Below are positions 10,139 through 17,728 of a stretch of 64,000 nucleotides of DNA, in pieces; within the stretch, counting starts at the first letter, position 1; each line of letters opens with the position of its first letter. The position numbers and the translations under genes are program-made. This DNA comes from CAVVJA01 sp963779485 (GTDB taxonomy: Bacteria; Actinomycetota; Actinomycetes; Mycobacteriales; Jatrophihabitantaceae): contig CAVZYJ010000004.1 of assembly GCA_963779485.1 (NCBI GenBank), positions 143,532-207,531 of the forward strand. The letters run 5' to 3'. The notes under the pieces are model-generated. The model was not told the DNA's origin. It saw only the letters and a program-made list of their open reading frames with translations, and ran no database searches.

Positions 10139-10930
10139 CCAGCGAGCTCCCGTACGAGCAGCTACGCGCGGTGACGGCCCAGGCGGGTGTGGTGCTCGCC
10201 GCCAACCCCGGGCCGATGACGCTGACCGGTACCAACACCTGGGTGCTGCGGGCGCCCGGATCCGAAAGCGCGATCGTCGTCGACCCGGGTCCGGACGACG
10301 CGGCCCATCGGGCGGCCGTCGCCGCCAGCGCGGCCCGGATCGAGGCGATCCTCCTCACCCACGGGCATCCGGACCACAGCGCGGGCGCGGCCGGCGTTGC
10401 ACGAGGTGACTGGCGTGCCGGTTCGCGCGCTCGATCCCCGCCACTGTCTCGGTGCCGAGGGTCTGGCCGAGGGAGCGGTGGTGGCCGCGGCCGGGCTGGA
10501 ACTGCGGGTCTGGGCGACCCCCGGGCACACGGCCGACTCGCTCTCGTTTGTGCTGGATCCGGGCGACGGGTCGGCACCGATGGTGCTGACCGGCGACACG
10601 ATCCTGGGGCAGGGGACCACCGTCGTGGCCTATCCCGACGGCAACCTCGCCGATTACCTAGCCTCTCTCGCCCGGCTGCGGGAGCTCGGCCCGGCGACCG
10701 TGCTGCCCGGGCATGGGCCGGAACTTCCGTCGGCCGGCGCGGCGGCCACGGCCTATCTCGCCCATCGGGAGGAGCGACTGGCCCAGGTGCGGGAGGCGCT
10801 CGCGACGCTCGGCCCCGACGCGAGCGTGCCGGCCGTGGTCGAGCACGTCTATGCGGACGTGGATCGGGCGCTGTGGCCCGCGGCCGAGCTGTCCGTGCGG
10901 GCGCAGCTCGCCTACCTGCGCAACCTGTGA
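10135..10930 (+). CDS. MBL-fold metallo-hydrolase (Rv3677c-like), frameshifted
   Basis: From the GTG at 10135: NPGPMTLTGTNTWVL, IVVDPGPDD and the zinc-binding LLTHGHPDHSAGA (HxHxDH). One extra base near 10390-10400 (coding GCGGCCGGCG) breaks the frame; the rest continues as ALHEVTG, WATPGHTADSLSFVL (second metal His), LTGDTILGQGT (bridging Asp) and LPGHGPEL (last His), ending AQLAYLRNL. The restored protein has about 264 residues, close to the LACTB2/Rv3677c type. Such hydrolases cleave thioesters, lactones or RNA; substrate not deducible. Last gene of the RidA operon and convergent with crp. Confidence 0.85.
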
Positions 10931-10949
10931 CGGAACCCGGCGCGGGAGA

Positions 10950-11624
10950 TCAGCGGGCTCGGCGGCTCAGCCGCTCGCGGTCGAGGATGACGACGCTCTT
11001 GCCTTCCAGGCGCAACCAGCCGCGCTGCGCGAAGTCGGCCAAGGCCTTGTTCACGGTTTCGCGCGACGCCCCGACGAGCTGGGCCAGCTCCTCTTGGGTG
11101 AGGTCGTGCGTTACCCGCAGCTGACCCCCGTCGACCGAACCGAATCGTTGCGCGAGCTGGAGCAGCTGCTTGGCCACTCGTCCCGGGACGTCGACGAAGA
11201 TCAGGTCCGCGAGCATCGTGTTCGTCCGGCGTAGTCGGCGAGCGACGACCCGGAGCAGCTGCATGGCGATCTGCGGCCGCTCCTGCACCCACTTCTGCAG
11301 CGCCGGTTTCGGCAACCGGGCCAGGCGGGCGTCGGTGACTACCGTCGCCGTGGCGGTGCGCGGCCCCGGGTCGAACAGCGACAGCTCACCGAACTGATCG
11401 GCCGGCCCCATGATCGCTACCAGGTTCTCCCGGCCATCCGAGGACCGCCGGCCCAGCTTGACCTTGCCGCCGAGCACGATGTACAAGCTGTCGCCGGGCT
11501 CGCCTTCGTGGAACAGGATGGTGCCGCGGGGCGCTTCGAAGATCTCGAACTGCTCGGCCAGAGCCTCGGCGTCCTCCGGATCTACTCCCTGGAACATTCC
11601 CGCTCTGCGCAGCACCTCGTCCAC
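10950..11624 (-). CDS. crp: Crp/Fnr family cAMP-responsive transcriptional regulator
   Basis: A 224-residue regulator matching actinobacterial Crp/GlxR (Rv3676). Residues 10-125 are the cyclic-nucleotide domain with ILFHEGEPGDSLYIVLGG and the phosphate-binding cassette FGELSLFDPGPRTATATV, which has the Glu and Arg needed for cAMP. A dimer helix follows, then a winged helix with LTQEELAQLVGASRETVNK as recognition region. It should act as a global cAMP-dependent regulator of carbon and stress genes. GTG start at 11624, with GAGGAGCTGAC immediately upstream as ribosome site. The neighbouring nth and small membrane genes are the same as in mycobacteria. Confidence 0.95.
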   Translation of the reverse strand: MDEVLRRAGMFQGVDPEDAEALAEQFEIFEAPRGTILFHEGEPGDSLYIVLGGKVKLGRRSSDGRENLVAIMGPADQFGELSLFDPGPRTATATVVTDARLARLPKPALQKWVQERPQIAMQLLRVVARRLRRTNTMLADLIFVDVPGRVAKQLLQLAQRFGSVDGGQLRVTHDLTQEELAQLVGASRETVNKALADFAQRGWLRLEGKSVVILDRERLSRRAR

Positions 11625-11687
11625 GTCAGCTCCTCTCGCCCCGTGCGCACCTGTGCCGGCGGAGCGTGATCACAAGTCGAGCGGATT

Positions 11688-11966
11688 CTACGACCCGCGA
11701 GGCGGCTGCGGACTAGATCGAGCCGGGCTCTCGCGGCGTCGATTGGGGCGGAGCCGGCGCAGGCTCAGTCGCTGGCGGAACCGCCGCAAGGCCGAATCAG
11801 TGCCCTCCCGCACGAACGTGTCGAGTTCGTCGGAGTTCGCGTCGTCGAGGAACTGCTCGATCTGACGCTCTACAGCGATCTTGTTCAGTGGCTCCTCGAC
11901 CCGCTGCATGAAGAGCATGAATCCCAACAGCACGATCGGAAACAGCAGCACGAGCAGCCCAGCCAT
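11688..11966 (-). CDS. Small membrane protein (Rv3675-position homologue)
   Basis: A 92-residue protein with one N-terminal hydrophobic helix (MAGLLVLLFPIVLLGFMLFM), an acidic/helical middle (RQIEQFLDDANSDELDTFV) and a very Arg-rich C-terminus. This lies exactly where M. tuberculosis has the membrane protein Rv3675 between crp and nth. No function is known. The ATG at 11966 is chosen because the open frame upstream runs antisense through nth and is not protein-like. The basic tail could bind nucleic acid or phospholipid, which is only a guess. Confidence 0.7.
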   Translation of the reverse strand: MAGLLVLLFPIVLLGFMLFMQRVEEPLNKIAVERQIEQFLDDANSDELDTFVREGTDSALRRFRQRLSLRRLRPNRRRESPARSSPQPPRGS

Positions 11967-12068
11967 GATTTCCCAGCCTAGTGTCCCGCGGCCGACGAGG
12001 AGGCGGAAGCCGGCGGAACGGCGAGTTCGAATTGTGTCGTCGGCTCGGATACGTAGGCTGGGCGCGCC

Positions 12069-12788
12069 ATGAACGTCCAGCCGGAGAGCCCGCTCGCTCT
12101 CACCCGACGCGCCCGGCGCATGAACCGCGAGCTCGGCCAGCTCTATCCGGACGCGCACACCGAGCTGAACTTCACTACGCCGCTGGAACTCTCGGTCGCC
12201 ACGATCCTGTCGGCCCAGTGCACCGACAAGCGAGTCAACGAGGTCACGCCTACCGTGTTCCGTCGCTATCCCGACGCGGCGGCCTACGCGGGCGCGGACC
12301 GGGCCGAGCTGGAGGACCTCATCCGGTCGACCGGCTTCTTCCGGAACAAGACGACCTCGCTGATCAAGTTGGGGCAGGCCCTGGTCGAGCGGTTCGACGG
12401 CGAGGTGCCGAACCGGATGGCCGATCTCGTCACGCTTCCCGGGTTCGGGCGCAAGACCGCCAACGTCGTACTCGGCAATGCGTTCGGCGTCCCCGGTATC
12501 ACCGTCGACACGCACTTCGGTCGGCTGAGCCGGCGCTGGCGATGGACGTCGGAGACCGACCCGGTGAAGGTCGAAGCCGCGGTCGGAAAGCTCATCCCAC
12601 GACAGGACTGGACGATCCTGTCCCACCGGGTCATCTGGCACGGACGCCGCGTCTGCCACGCTCGGAAACCCGCCTGCGGTGCGTGCTCGCTCGCCCGGTG
12701 GTGCCCGTCCTACGGCGAGGGTCCGACCGACCCGACGGTCGCCGCGGCGCTGGTGAAGACGCCCGAGCAGGTCGCCGAAACGCTGTGA
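12069..12788 (+). CDS. nth: Endonuclease III
   Basis: A 239-residue bifunctional DNA glycosylase/AP lyase that removes oxidised pyrimidines. It has the helix-hairpin-helix LPGFGRKTANVVLGNAF with catalytic Lys (K after GR), catalytic Asp in TVDTHFGRLSRR, and a C-terminal [4Fe-4S] site with Cys spacing C-x6-C-x2-C-x5-C (CHARKPACGACSLARWC). The length is normal plus a short N-terminal extension. The stop overlaps the next gene's ATG by one base, indicating coupling with the NUDIX gene. Confidence 0.95.
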   Translation: MNVQPESPLALTRRARRMNRELGQLYPDAHTELNFTTPLELSVATILSAQCTDKRVNEVTPTVFRRYPDAAAYAGADRAELEDLIRSTGFFRNKTTSLIKLGQALVERFDGEVPNRMADLVTLPGFGRKTANVVLGNAFGVPGITVDTHFGRLSRRWRWTSETDPVKVEAAVGKLIPRQDWTILSHRVIWHGRRVCHARKPACGACSLARWCPSYGEGPTDPTVAAALVKTPEQVAETL

Positions 12789-13459
12789 TGCCCGATCGCT
12801 CCGACGCGTCGTGGCCGGAGTGGCTCGCGCCGCTCGTCCGAGCTGCGCGGGCGATCGACCACTGGGACTTCGCCCGATTCCCGACGCCGGCCGGGGGCAG
12901 TCGCGAGTCGGCCGTGCTCATGGCGATATCGGACACCGGTGACGGTCCGGGAGTGCTGCTCATCGAGCGGGCCGCGAACCTGCGCACCCACGCCGGTCAG
13001 GTGGCGTTCCCCGGTGGCGCCGTCGATCCCGGCGACGTCGACCCACCGGCGACCGCCTTGCGCGAAGCCCATGAAGAGGTCGGTTTGGATCCCGCCGCGG
13101 TGGTGGTCGCGGCCACGCTGCCCTCGCTCTACCTGCCACCGTCCGGCTTCGTCGTGCATCCGGTTCTGGCCTGGTGGGCCCGGCCGCATCTGGTTCGGGT
13201 GGTCGACGCCGCCGAGGTCGCGAGCGTGGCGGTCGTGCCCGTCGCCGAGCTCGCCGACCCGGCGAACCGCTTCCGGGTGATCCACCCGTCCGGGTATGTC
13301 GGGCCCGGCTTCGCCGCCGGCGGGTTGTTCGTCTGGGGCTTCACCGCCGGTCTCGTCGACGGGTTGCTCCGGCTGGGTGGATGGGACCGCGAGTGGGATC
13401 AAGACGCGCAGCGCCCAATACCGGGACCCTCAGAAACGCTGGGTACCGTCGAGCCGTGA
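12788..13459 (+). CDS. NUDIX hydrolase, CoA pyrophosphatase type (Rv3672c-like)
   Basis: A 223-residue protein. The CoA-ase signature region is present: LLIERAANLRTHAGQVAFPGG, followed by the NUDIX box (AxxREAHEEVGL). The C-terminal part has LPPSGFVVHPVLAW and the HPSGYVGPGFAAGGLFVWGF segment seen in CoA diphosphatases. It would cleave CoA or other nucleotide diphosphates in the cytosol. ATG at 12788 overlaps the nth stop; its own stop overlaps the GTG of the following cupredoxin gene. Confidence 0.9.
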   Translation: MPDRSDASWPEWLAPLVRAARAIDHWDFARFPTPAGGSRESAVLMAISDTGDGPGVLLIERAANLRTHAGQVAFPGGAVDPGDVDPPATALREAHEEVGLDPAAVVVAATLPSLYLPPSGFVVHPVLAWWARPHLVRVVDAAEVASVAVVPVAELADPANRFRVIHPSGYVGPGFAAGGLFVWGFTAGLVDGLLRLGGWDREWDQDAQRPIPGPSETLGTVEP

Positions 13460-13884
13460 CATCGACGCCGGCCCACGTTCGCGTGGCCGCCGCCGCAGCT
13501 CTCGCCGGTGTCGTTATGGCACTCATGTCCTGTTCGAACACGAAGAGCGCCATCCAGCGGCGCCCGAATACCGGCTCGGGCACCGCCTCCGTCGTCAACG
13601 GTGCGCAGAGCGTCACCATCGTGGTCGACGATCGGTACCGGTTCGAGCCGTCGACCATCACAGTCCACCCTGGGACGGTGACGATCACCTTGGTGCACAA
13701 GGGAACCGGCGCTCCGCACGACCTGCAGGTCGTTGGTTTCCCGAGCGATCGGGTACCCCTCGTGACGCACGGGCAGAGCGTGTCGAACACCTTCACCACG
13801 CCATCGCCGGGGCGATACCAGTTCGTGTGCACGATCCACCAAGCCCTAGGGCAGACGGGCACCCTCGTCGTGCTGACCAGCTGA
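13456..13884 (+). CDS. Cupredoxin-domain lipoprotein
   Basis: A 142-residue secreted protein. Residues 1-25 form a signal peptide ending in LMSC, a plausible lipobox, so it is probably anchored outside the membrane. Residues 55-142 are a plastocyanin-like domain: YRFEPSTITVHPGTVTITLV, His ligand in GAPHDLQVV, then Cys and His in FVCTIHQALGQTG. The usual axial Met of the C-x2-H-x4-M pattern is Gln here. GTG start overlaps the NUDIX stop by 4 bp. M. tuberculosis has a thioredoxin-like gene near this position instead. Electron transfer or copper binding is expected. Confidence 0.82.
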   Translation: MTSTPAHVRVAAAAALAGVVMALMSCSNTKSAIQRRPNTGSGTASVVNGAQSVTIVVDDRYRFEPSTITVHPGTVTITLVHKGTGAPHDLQVVGFPSDRVPLVTHGQSVSNTFTTPSPGRYQFVCTIHQALGQTGTLVVLTS

Positions 13885-13891
13885 CGCCGCT

Positions 13892-15073
13892 ATGACGATC
13901 GTCGACTGGGTCATCGTCGTTGTCGCGGCCCTCTACGCGGTGACGGGCTTCCGCAACGGCGCCGTCGTCGGTGCATTCTCCCTCGTCGGGTTCTTCGGTG
14001 GCGCGCTGATCGGCGCCCAGGTCGCTCGTCCTGTGAGCTCCCACCTGACGAATGGCCGAGCCCAGGTCGGGGTCGCAGTCGCCTGCGTCCTGGTCTGCGC
14101 GATCCTGCTGCAGGTTGCGCTGGGGCGCCTCGGATGGTGGTTGCGGTCTCGCATCACCTGGCAGCCCATGAGATCGATCGACGCCGGGATCGGCGGCCTG
14201 CTCGGCGTGCTGTCCGTCCTGCTGGTGGCGTGGATGGTGGCTGTGCCGCTCGCGTCCTCGCCCTATCCGAGCCTGGTCCGCGCGGTCGACCAGTCGACGA
14301 TCGTGCGCGAGATCGACGGCGTGATGCCGAACTCAGTGCGGAATGTCTACTCGTCGCTCCGGGAATTCGTCGACCGCAGCGGCTTCCCGCCCGTGCTCGG
14401 CGACCTGCACTCGACGCGCATCGTCGACGTCCCGCCGCCGGATTCCGCCCTCGTCAACAGCCCAGCGGTCGCCGGCACCCGCAGGTCGGTCCTCAAGATC
14501 CGTGGAGACGCGCCGTCGTGTGACCGTGGGATCGAGGGCAGCGGGTTCGTCTACGCCCCCGACCACGTGCTGACCAACGCGCACGTCGTCGCCGGCACGG
14601 AATCGATCCAACTCCAGAACGGCAGCCAGTGGCTGACCGCGCACGTCGTGTTGTTCGATCCCCGGCGTGATGTCGCGGCGCTCTACGTGCCGGGGTTGTC
14701 CGCCGCCCCCCTCGCCTTCGCGCCGACGCCCGCCGTCACCAACGCGGACGTCATCGTCCTCGGTTATCCGGAGGACGGCGGATTCGACGCGGAGACCGCG
14801 CGCGTCCGCAGCCGCAACACCATCATCGGTCAGGACATCTACGGCTCCCAGACGGTGCAGCGCGAGGTGTACGCGATCCGGTCCCTCGTGCGCAGTGGCA
14901 ACTCCGGCGGCCCACTGATCGATACGAATGGTCGGGTGCTGGGCATCGTCTTCGCCACCGCACGAGACTCGTCCGACACCGGATTCGTGCTGACGAATGC
15001 GGAGGTCATGTCCGACGCCACTGCGGGGCGATCGGCCACCGCACCGGTCTCGACCGGCACCTGCACTCCGTAA
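13892..15073 (+). CDS. marP: MarP-like membrane-anchored serine protease
   Basis: A 393-residue protein. Residues 1-150 carry four membrane helices of the CvpA/colicin V production type. Residues 180-385 are a chymotrypsin/HtrA-type protease with His in VLTNAHVVAG, Asp in PRRDVAALYV and Ser in VRSGNSGGPLI, so the triad is intact. The mycobacterial counterpart (Rv3671c) is a periplasmic protease needed for acid resistance that cleaves cell-wall hydrolases. It follows the cupredoxin gene by 7 bp and is the last gene of the nth operon. In mycobacteria ephE is next door; here the tryptophan genes intervene. Confidence 0.92.
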   Translation: MTIVDWVIVVVAALYAVTGFRNGAVVGAFSLVGFFGGALIGAQVARPVSSHLTNGRAQVGVAVACVLVCAILLQVALGRLGWWLRSRITWQPMRSIDAGIGGLLGVLSVLLVAWMVAVPLASSPYPSLVRAVDQSTIVREIDGVMPNSVRNVYSSLREFVDRSGFPPVLGDLHSTRIVDVPPPDSALVNSPAVAGTRRSVLKIRGDAPSCDRGIEGSGFVYAPDHVLTNAHVVAGTESIQLQNGSQWLTAHVVLFDPRRDVAALYVPGLSAAPLAFAPTPAVTNADVIVLGYPEDGGFDAETARVRSRNTIIGQDIYGSQTVQREVYAIRSLVRSGNSGGPLIDTNGRVLGIVFATARDSSDTGFVLTNAEVMSDATAGRSATAPVSTGTCTP

Positions 15074-15083
15074 GGTGGCCGGC

Positions 15084-15935
15084 GTGGCGGACCAGTCCAA
15101 TCGGCGGCGGATCGAGCCCGGTATCCGAAAGGATCTGCGGGGCGAGTTGACCTACGCCGACTATCTGCAACTGGACCGGTTGCTGTCGGCGCAGCGACCG
15201 TTGAGCCGTCCCGAGCACCACGACGAGCTGCTGTTCATCATCCAGCACCAGACGTCCGAATTGTGGCTGAAGCTGGTGGTCCACGAGCTCCACTGGGCTT
15301 TGGACCATCTGGCTGCCGACGAGACCGGGCCGGTGCTGAAGGCGTTGGCCCGGGTCAAGCAGATCCAGCGGCAGCTGTTCGAGCAATGGTCGGTGCTGGC
15401 GACCTTGACGCCGAGCGAGTACGCCGAGTTCCGCGGTGTCCTCGGCCACGCCTCCGGGTTTCAGTCGTTGCAGTACCGGCTGGTCGAGTTTCTGCTCGGC
15501 AACAAGAACGCCGACATGCTGGCGGTGTTCGAGCACGACCCGGCCGGCCAGGCCGAGCTGCGAGCCGTGCTGGAATCGCCCAGCCTGTACGACGAATTCC
15601 TGCGTTATCTCGCCCGGCAGGGATATCCAGTCCCCGCCGCCAGCGTCGACCGGGACTGGTCCGTGCCGCACCAGCACAGCGAGGAATTAGTCGCCGTGAT
15701 CGAGACAATCTACGCTGATCCAGCCAGTCAGTGGGCGGCTTACGAGCTGTGCGAGGAGCTCGTCGACGTCGAGGAGAGCTTCCAGCTGTGGCGGTTCCGT
15801 CACATGAAGACGGTGGAACGCGTCATCGGCTACAAGCCCGGAACGGGCGGCTCATCCGGTGTCGGGTTCCTCCGGGCCGCGCTTGACCTCACCTTCTTCC
15901 CGGAATTGCTCGACGTTCGCACCCGCATCGGCTGA
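15084..15935 (+). CDS. kynA: Tryptophan 2,3-dioxygenase
   Basis: About 283 residues. A heme enzyme that opens the indole ring of tryptophan to N-formylkynurenine. Diagnostic segments are LTYADYLQLDRLLSAQ, HDELLFIIQHQTSELWLKL (substrate-side His) and FRHMKTVERVIGYKPGTGGS (proximal heme His and the active-site loop). GTG at 15084 is preferred, with AAGG 8 bases upstream; an in-frame GTG at 15075 is possible. It starts 10 bp after marP but is functionally tied to the kynurenine operon at 17729-23808, from which it is separated by two unrelated minus-strand genes. Confidence 0.95.
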   Translation: MADQSNRRRIEPGIRKDLRGELTYADYLQLDRLLSAQRPLSRPEHHDELLFIIQHQTSELWLKLVVHELHWALDHLAADETGPVLKALARVKQIQRQLFEQWSVLATLTPSEYAEFRGVLGHASGFQSLQYRLVEFLLGNKNADMLAVFEHDPAGQAELRAVLESPSLYDEFLRYLARQGYPVPAASVDRDWSVPHQHSEELVAVIETIYADPASQWAAYELCEELVDVEESFQLWRFRHMKTVERVIGYKPGTGGSSGVGFLRAALDLTFFPELLDVRTRIG

Positions 15936-15995
15936 TCAGGCTCCGCGCGCGCCTGAAGTTCGGTCACCGCGTCCCGCCGCCGCGCAAGCTCGGTC

Positions 15996-16042
15996 GTGAT
16001 CTTGGACTTAACGTCGCTGGGTGGCATCAAGTCCAAGATCAC
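15996..16042. repeat. Hairpin repeat copy B (GTGATCTTGGACTT family)
   Basis: Perfect 14-bp arms GTGATCTTGGACTT / AAGTCCAAGATCAC around a 19-base loop that shares CGTCGCT with copies A and C. It lies in the convergent gap between kynA and the phosphoribosyltransferase gene, where it could terminate both transcripts. Confidence 0.88.
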
Positions 16043-16096
16043 CAGTGAAGGTGAACGACGACGCATCAGGACTCAGCCCGCTCGTGAAACCACCCC

Positions 16097-16774
16097 TCAG
16101 GCGGATTCGGCTTCGGCGTGCCGGCGAAGCGCCTCCAGTACGGATTCGTCCGACGGCGGGCCGAACCGCCGGTAGCCCATGCTCACCGCGCTGAACGGCA
16201 TGGGCTCCCGCAGGCATAGCACGTCGTCGGCTTCGGTAGCGAGGCGCTTGCGAGCGCTGGCCGATCCGACCGGCACGGCGACGACGACTCGTCGAGCGCC
16301 CAGCCGACGGGTCAGGCGCACTGCCGCCGTCATCGTCGCGCCCGTGGCCAGACCATCGTCGACGATGATGGCGAACCGGCCGCGCAGGTCCGGTCCGGGA
16401 CTGTCTCCGTAGTAGCGGCGAAGCAGGCCGCGCAATGCGTCGGACTCGGCGGCGATGGCCGACCCGACGGCCTCGGGTGGCACGCGGCACGCCTCGATGA
16501 CGCCGTAGTGGCGCATTACTTCGGTGGTGTCGCCGAGGCTGGCGAGCGCGCCCATGGCGAGCTCAGCGTGGCCCGGTACGCCGACCTTGCGCACCGGCAG
16601 CGCACACATCGGCAGGTGCAGCTCGTCGGCGATGCGGGCCGCGACCGGAACGCCCCCGCGCGGCAGGGGAAGAAGGATAGGGCGGTCGGTCGAGGGCGAC
16701 GCATCCATGAGCAGTTGACGTAGTGGCCCCACGAGCGCGTGGCCCGCGTCGTCGCGATCGGCGAAGACCGCCAT
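16097..16774 (-). CDS. Phosphoribosyltransferase family protein (COG1926)
   Basis: A 225-residue protein with a type I PRTase fold. It has an N-terminal LPLPRGGVPVAARIADEL (pyrophosphate/flexible loop region), PVRKVGVPGHAELAMGALA, and the PRPP-binding motif FAIIVDDGLATGATM. Proteins of this group are annotated as predicted phosphoribosyltransferases of unknown substrate, often near stress or dormancy genes. ATG at 16774. It stands alone between kynA and a helical hypothetical gene and has no evident role in tryptophan breakdown. Confidence 0.85.
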   Translation of the reverse strand: MAVFADRDDAGHALVGPLRQLLMDASPSTDRPILLPLPRGGVPVAARIADELHLPMCALPVRKVGVPGHAELAMGALASLGDTTEVMRHYGVIEACRVPPEAVGSAIAAESDALRGLLRRYYGDSPGPDLRGRFAIIVDDGLATGATMTAAVRLTRRLGARRVVVAVPVGSASARKRLATEADDVLCLREPMPFSAVSMGYRRFGPPSDESVLEALRRHAEAESA

Positions 16775-16865
16775 GTGTAGACGCTAGACCCGTTAAGGCC
16801 CCGAATCGCCCCGGATCGCGCAATTTTCTACCGCATGCGCCTGGTTCGTGCGGGCGCGCGGGGCC

Positions 16866-17522
16866 TCATTCCGAGCGGTCCGGTGCGCTCGGGGGCTCCT
16901 CGCCGGCCCGGTACTCGTCCTCCTGCCGCTGTTGCTCCTCGACCCGCTTCCTGATCCGTCCGAGCCCCGGAAGAGCACCGAGCATCTCGTTCAGCTCCTT
17001 GGACGCGTCGAGCAGATCGCGCAGGTCGGGGGCGACTGTGCCGAGGGTGTCGAGGATCGGGAGTATGTCGTTGTCGAGCTTGCGCACGATACCCGGCAAC
17101 GTGTCGATCAGCGCCACCATCGCGTCGGTCTCGGTCGGGCTGGTGGTTTCCGCAAGCCGGGCCACGATTGGCTGCAGCTTGTCGAGCGCCGGTTGGTAGG
17201 CATCGAGCAACGGTCCGACGCGCGCGGTTACGAGCGCCGCATCGGCGACGATGACGTCGGTGGTGATCATCGTTTCACCGGCCCGGGCCACGACCGCGCG
17301 TACCTGCTCGTGTGTCCGCTCGATGCCAGTGGCGACCGTACTGATCCGGCGCTCGGTCAGCTCGATATTGCTCAGCAGCGTGTTCACCCGCGCCACGATC
17401 TGCTCGATCTCGTTGACCAGGACCGCGATCCGGGGTCCGAGCGTGATCATCCATTCGATCGTCTGGAAGCCCTGCCGGGCGACGCCGACGACATGCCGCG
17501 GCCGGGGAATTGGCAGTCGCAT
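16866..17522 (-). CDS. Hypothetical helical protein
   Basis: A 218-residue, largely alpha-helical protein with no catalytic motif that I recognise. Residues 20-110 look amphipathic and coiled-coil-like (LVNEIEQIVARVNTLLSNIE, HEQVRAVVARAGETMITTD); residues 120-190 contain repeated DTLPGI, DTLGTVAPDL and LGALPGLG-type turns between helices; the C-terminus is charged. Similar actinobacterial proteins are listed without function. It is divergent from the kynurenine operon, with a degenerate copy of the hairpin repeat in between. Confidence 0.65.
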   Translation of the reverse strand: MRLPIPRPRHVVGVARQGFQTIEWMITLGPRIAVLVNEIEQIVARVNTLLSNIELTERRISTVATGIERTHEQVRAVVARAGETMITTDVIVADAALVTARVGPLLDAYQPALDKLQPIVARLAETTSPTETDAMVALIDTLPGIVRKLDNDILPILDTLGTVAPDLRDLLDASKELNEMLGALPGLGRIRKRVEEQQRQEDEYRAGEEPPSAPDRSE

Positions 17523-17563
17523 TCGCTCACCTGTCCTGCGTCGTCACCGGTCGATGGCCGGCC

Positions 17564-17612
17564 GATGATCTTGGACTGATCACCGCTATTCGACCACATG
17601 TCCAGGACCATC
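17564..17612. repeat. Hairpin repeat copy E (degenerate)
   Basis: Left arm GATGATCTTGGACT and right arm TGTCCAGGACCATC still pair partly around a roughly 20-base loop. The copy is in the divergent gap upstream of the aminomuconate-semialdehyde dehydrogenase operon, so here it cannot be a simple gene-end terminator. Confidence 0.6.
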
Positions 17613-17728
17613 GGCAGGGGACATCTGACGGCCCCGGCCGCGGCCCGGGCGGCATATGCTCGCCTGAACGCTGGCGAGCCCGAGACGTTCGACAGCCGCA
17701 CGTGGGCCGCACGCGGAGAGGCGGAGAC

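Noticed and set aside
6158..10400. Programmed ribosomal frameshifting as explanation for the repeated +1 breaks
   Set aside because: No shared slippery site plus stimulatory structure could be recognised, the families are unrelated, and none is known to use recoding.
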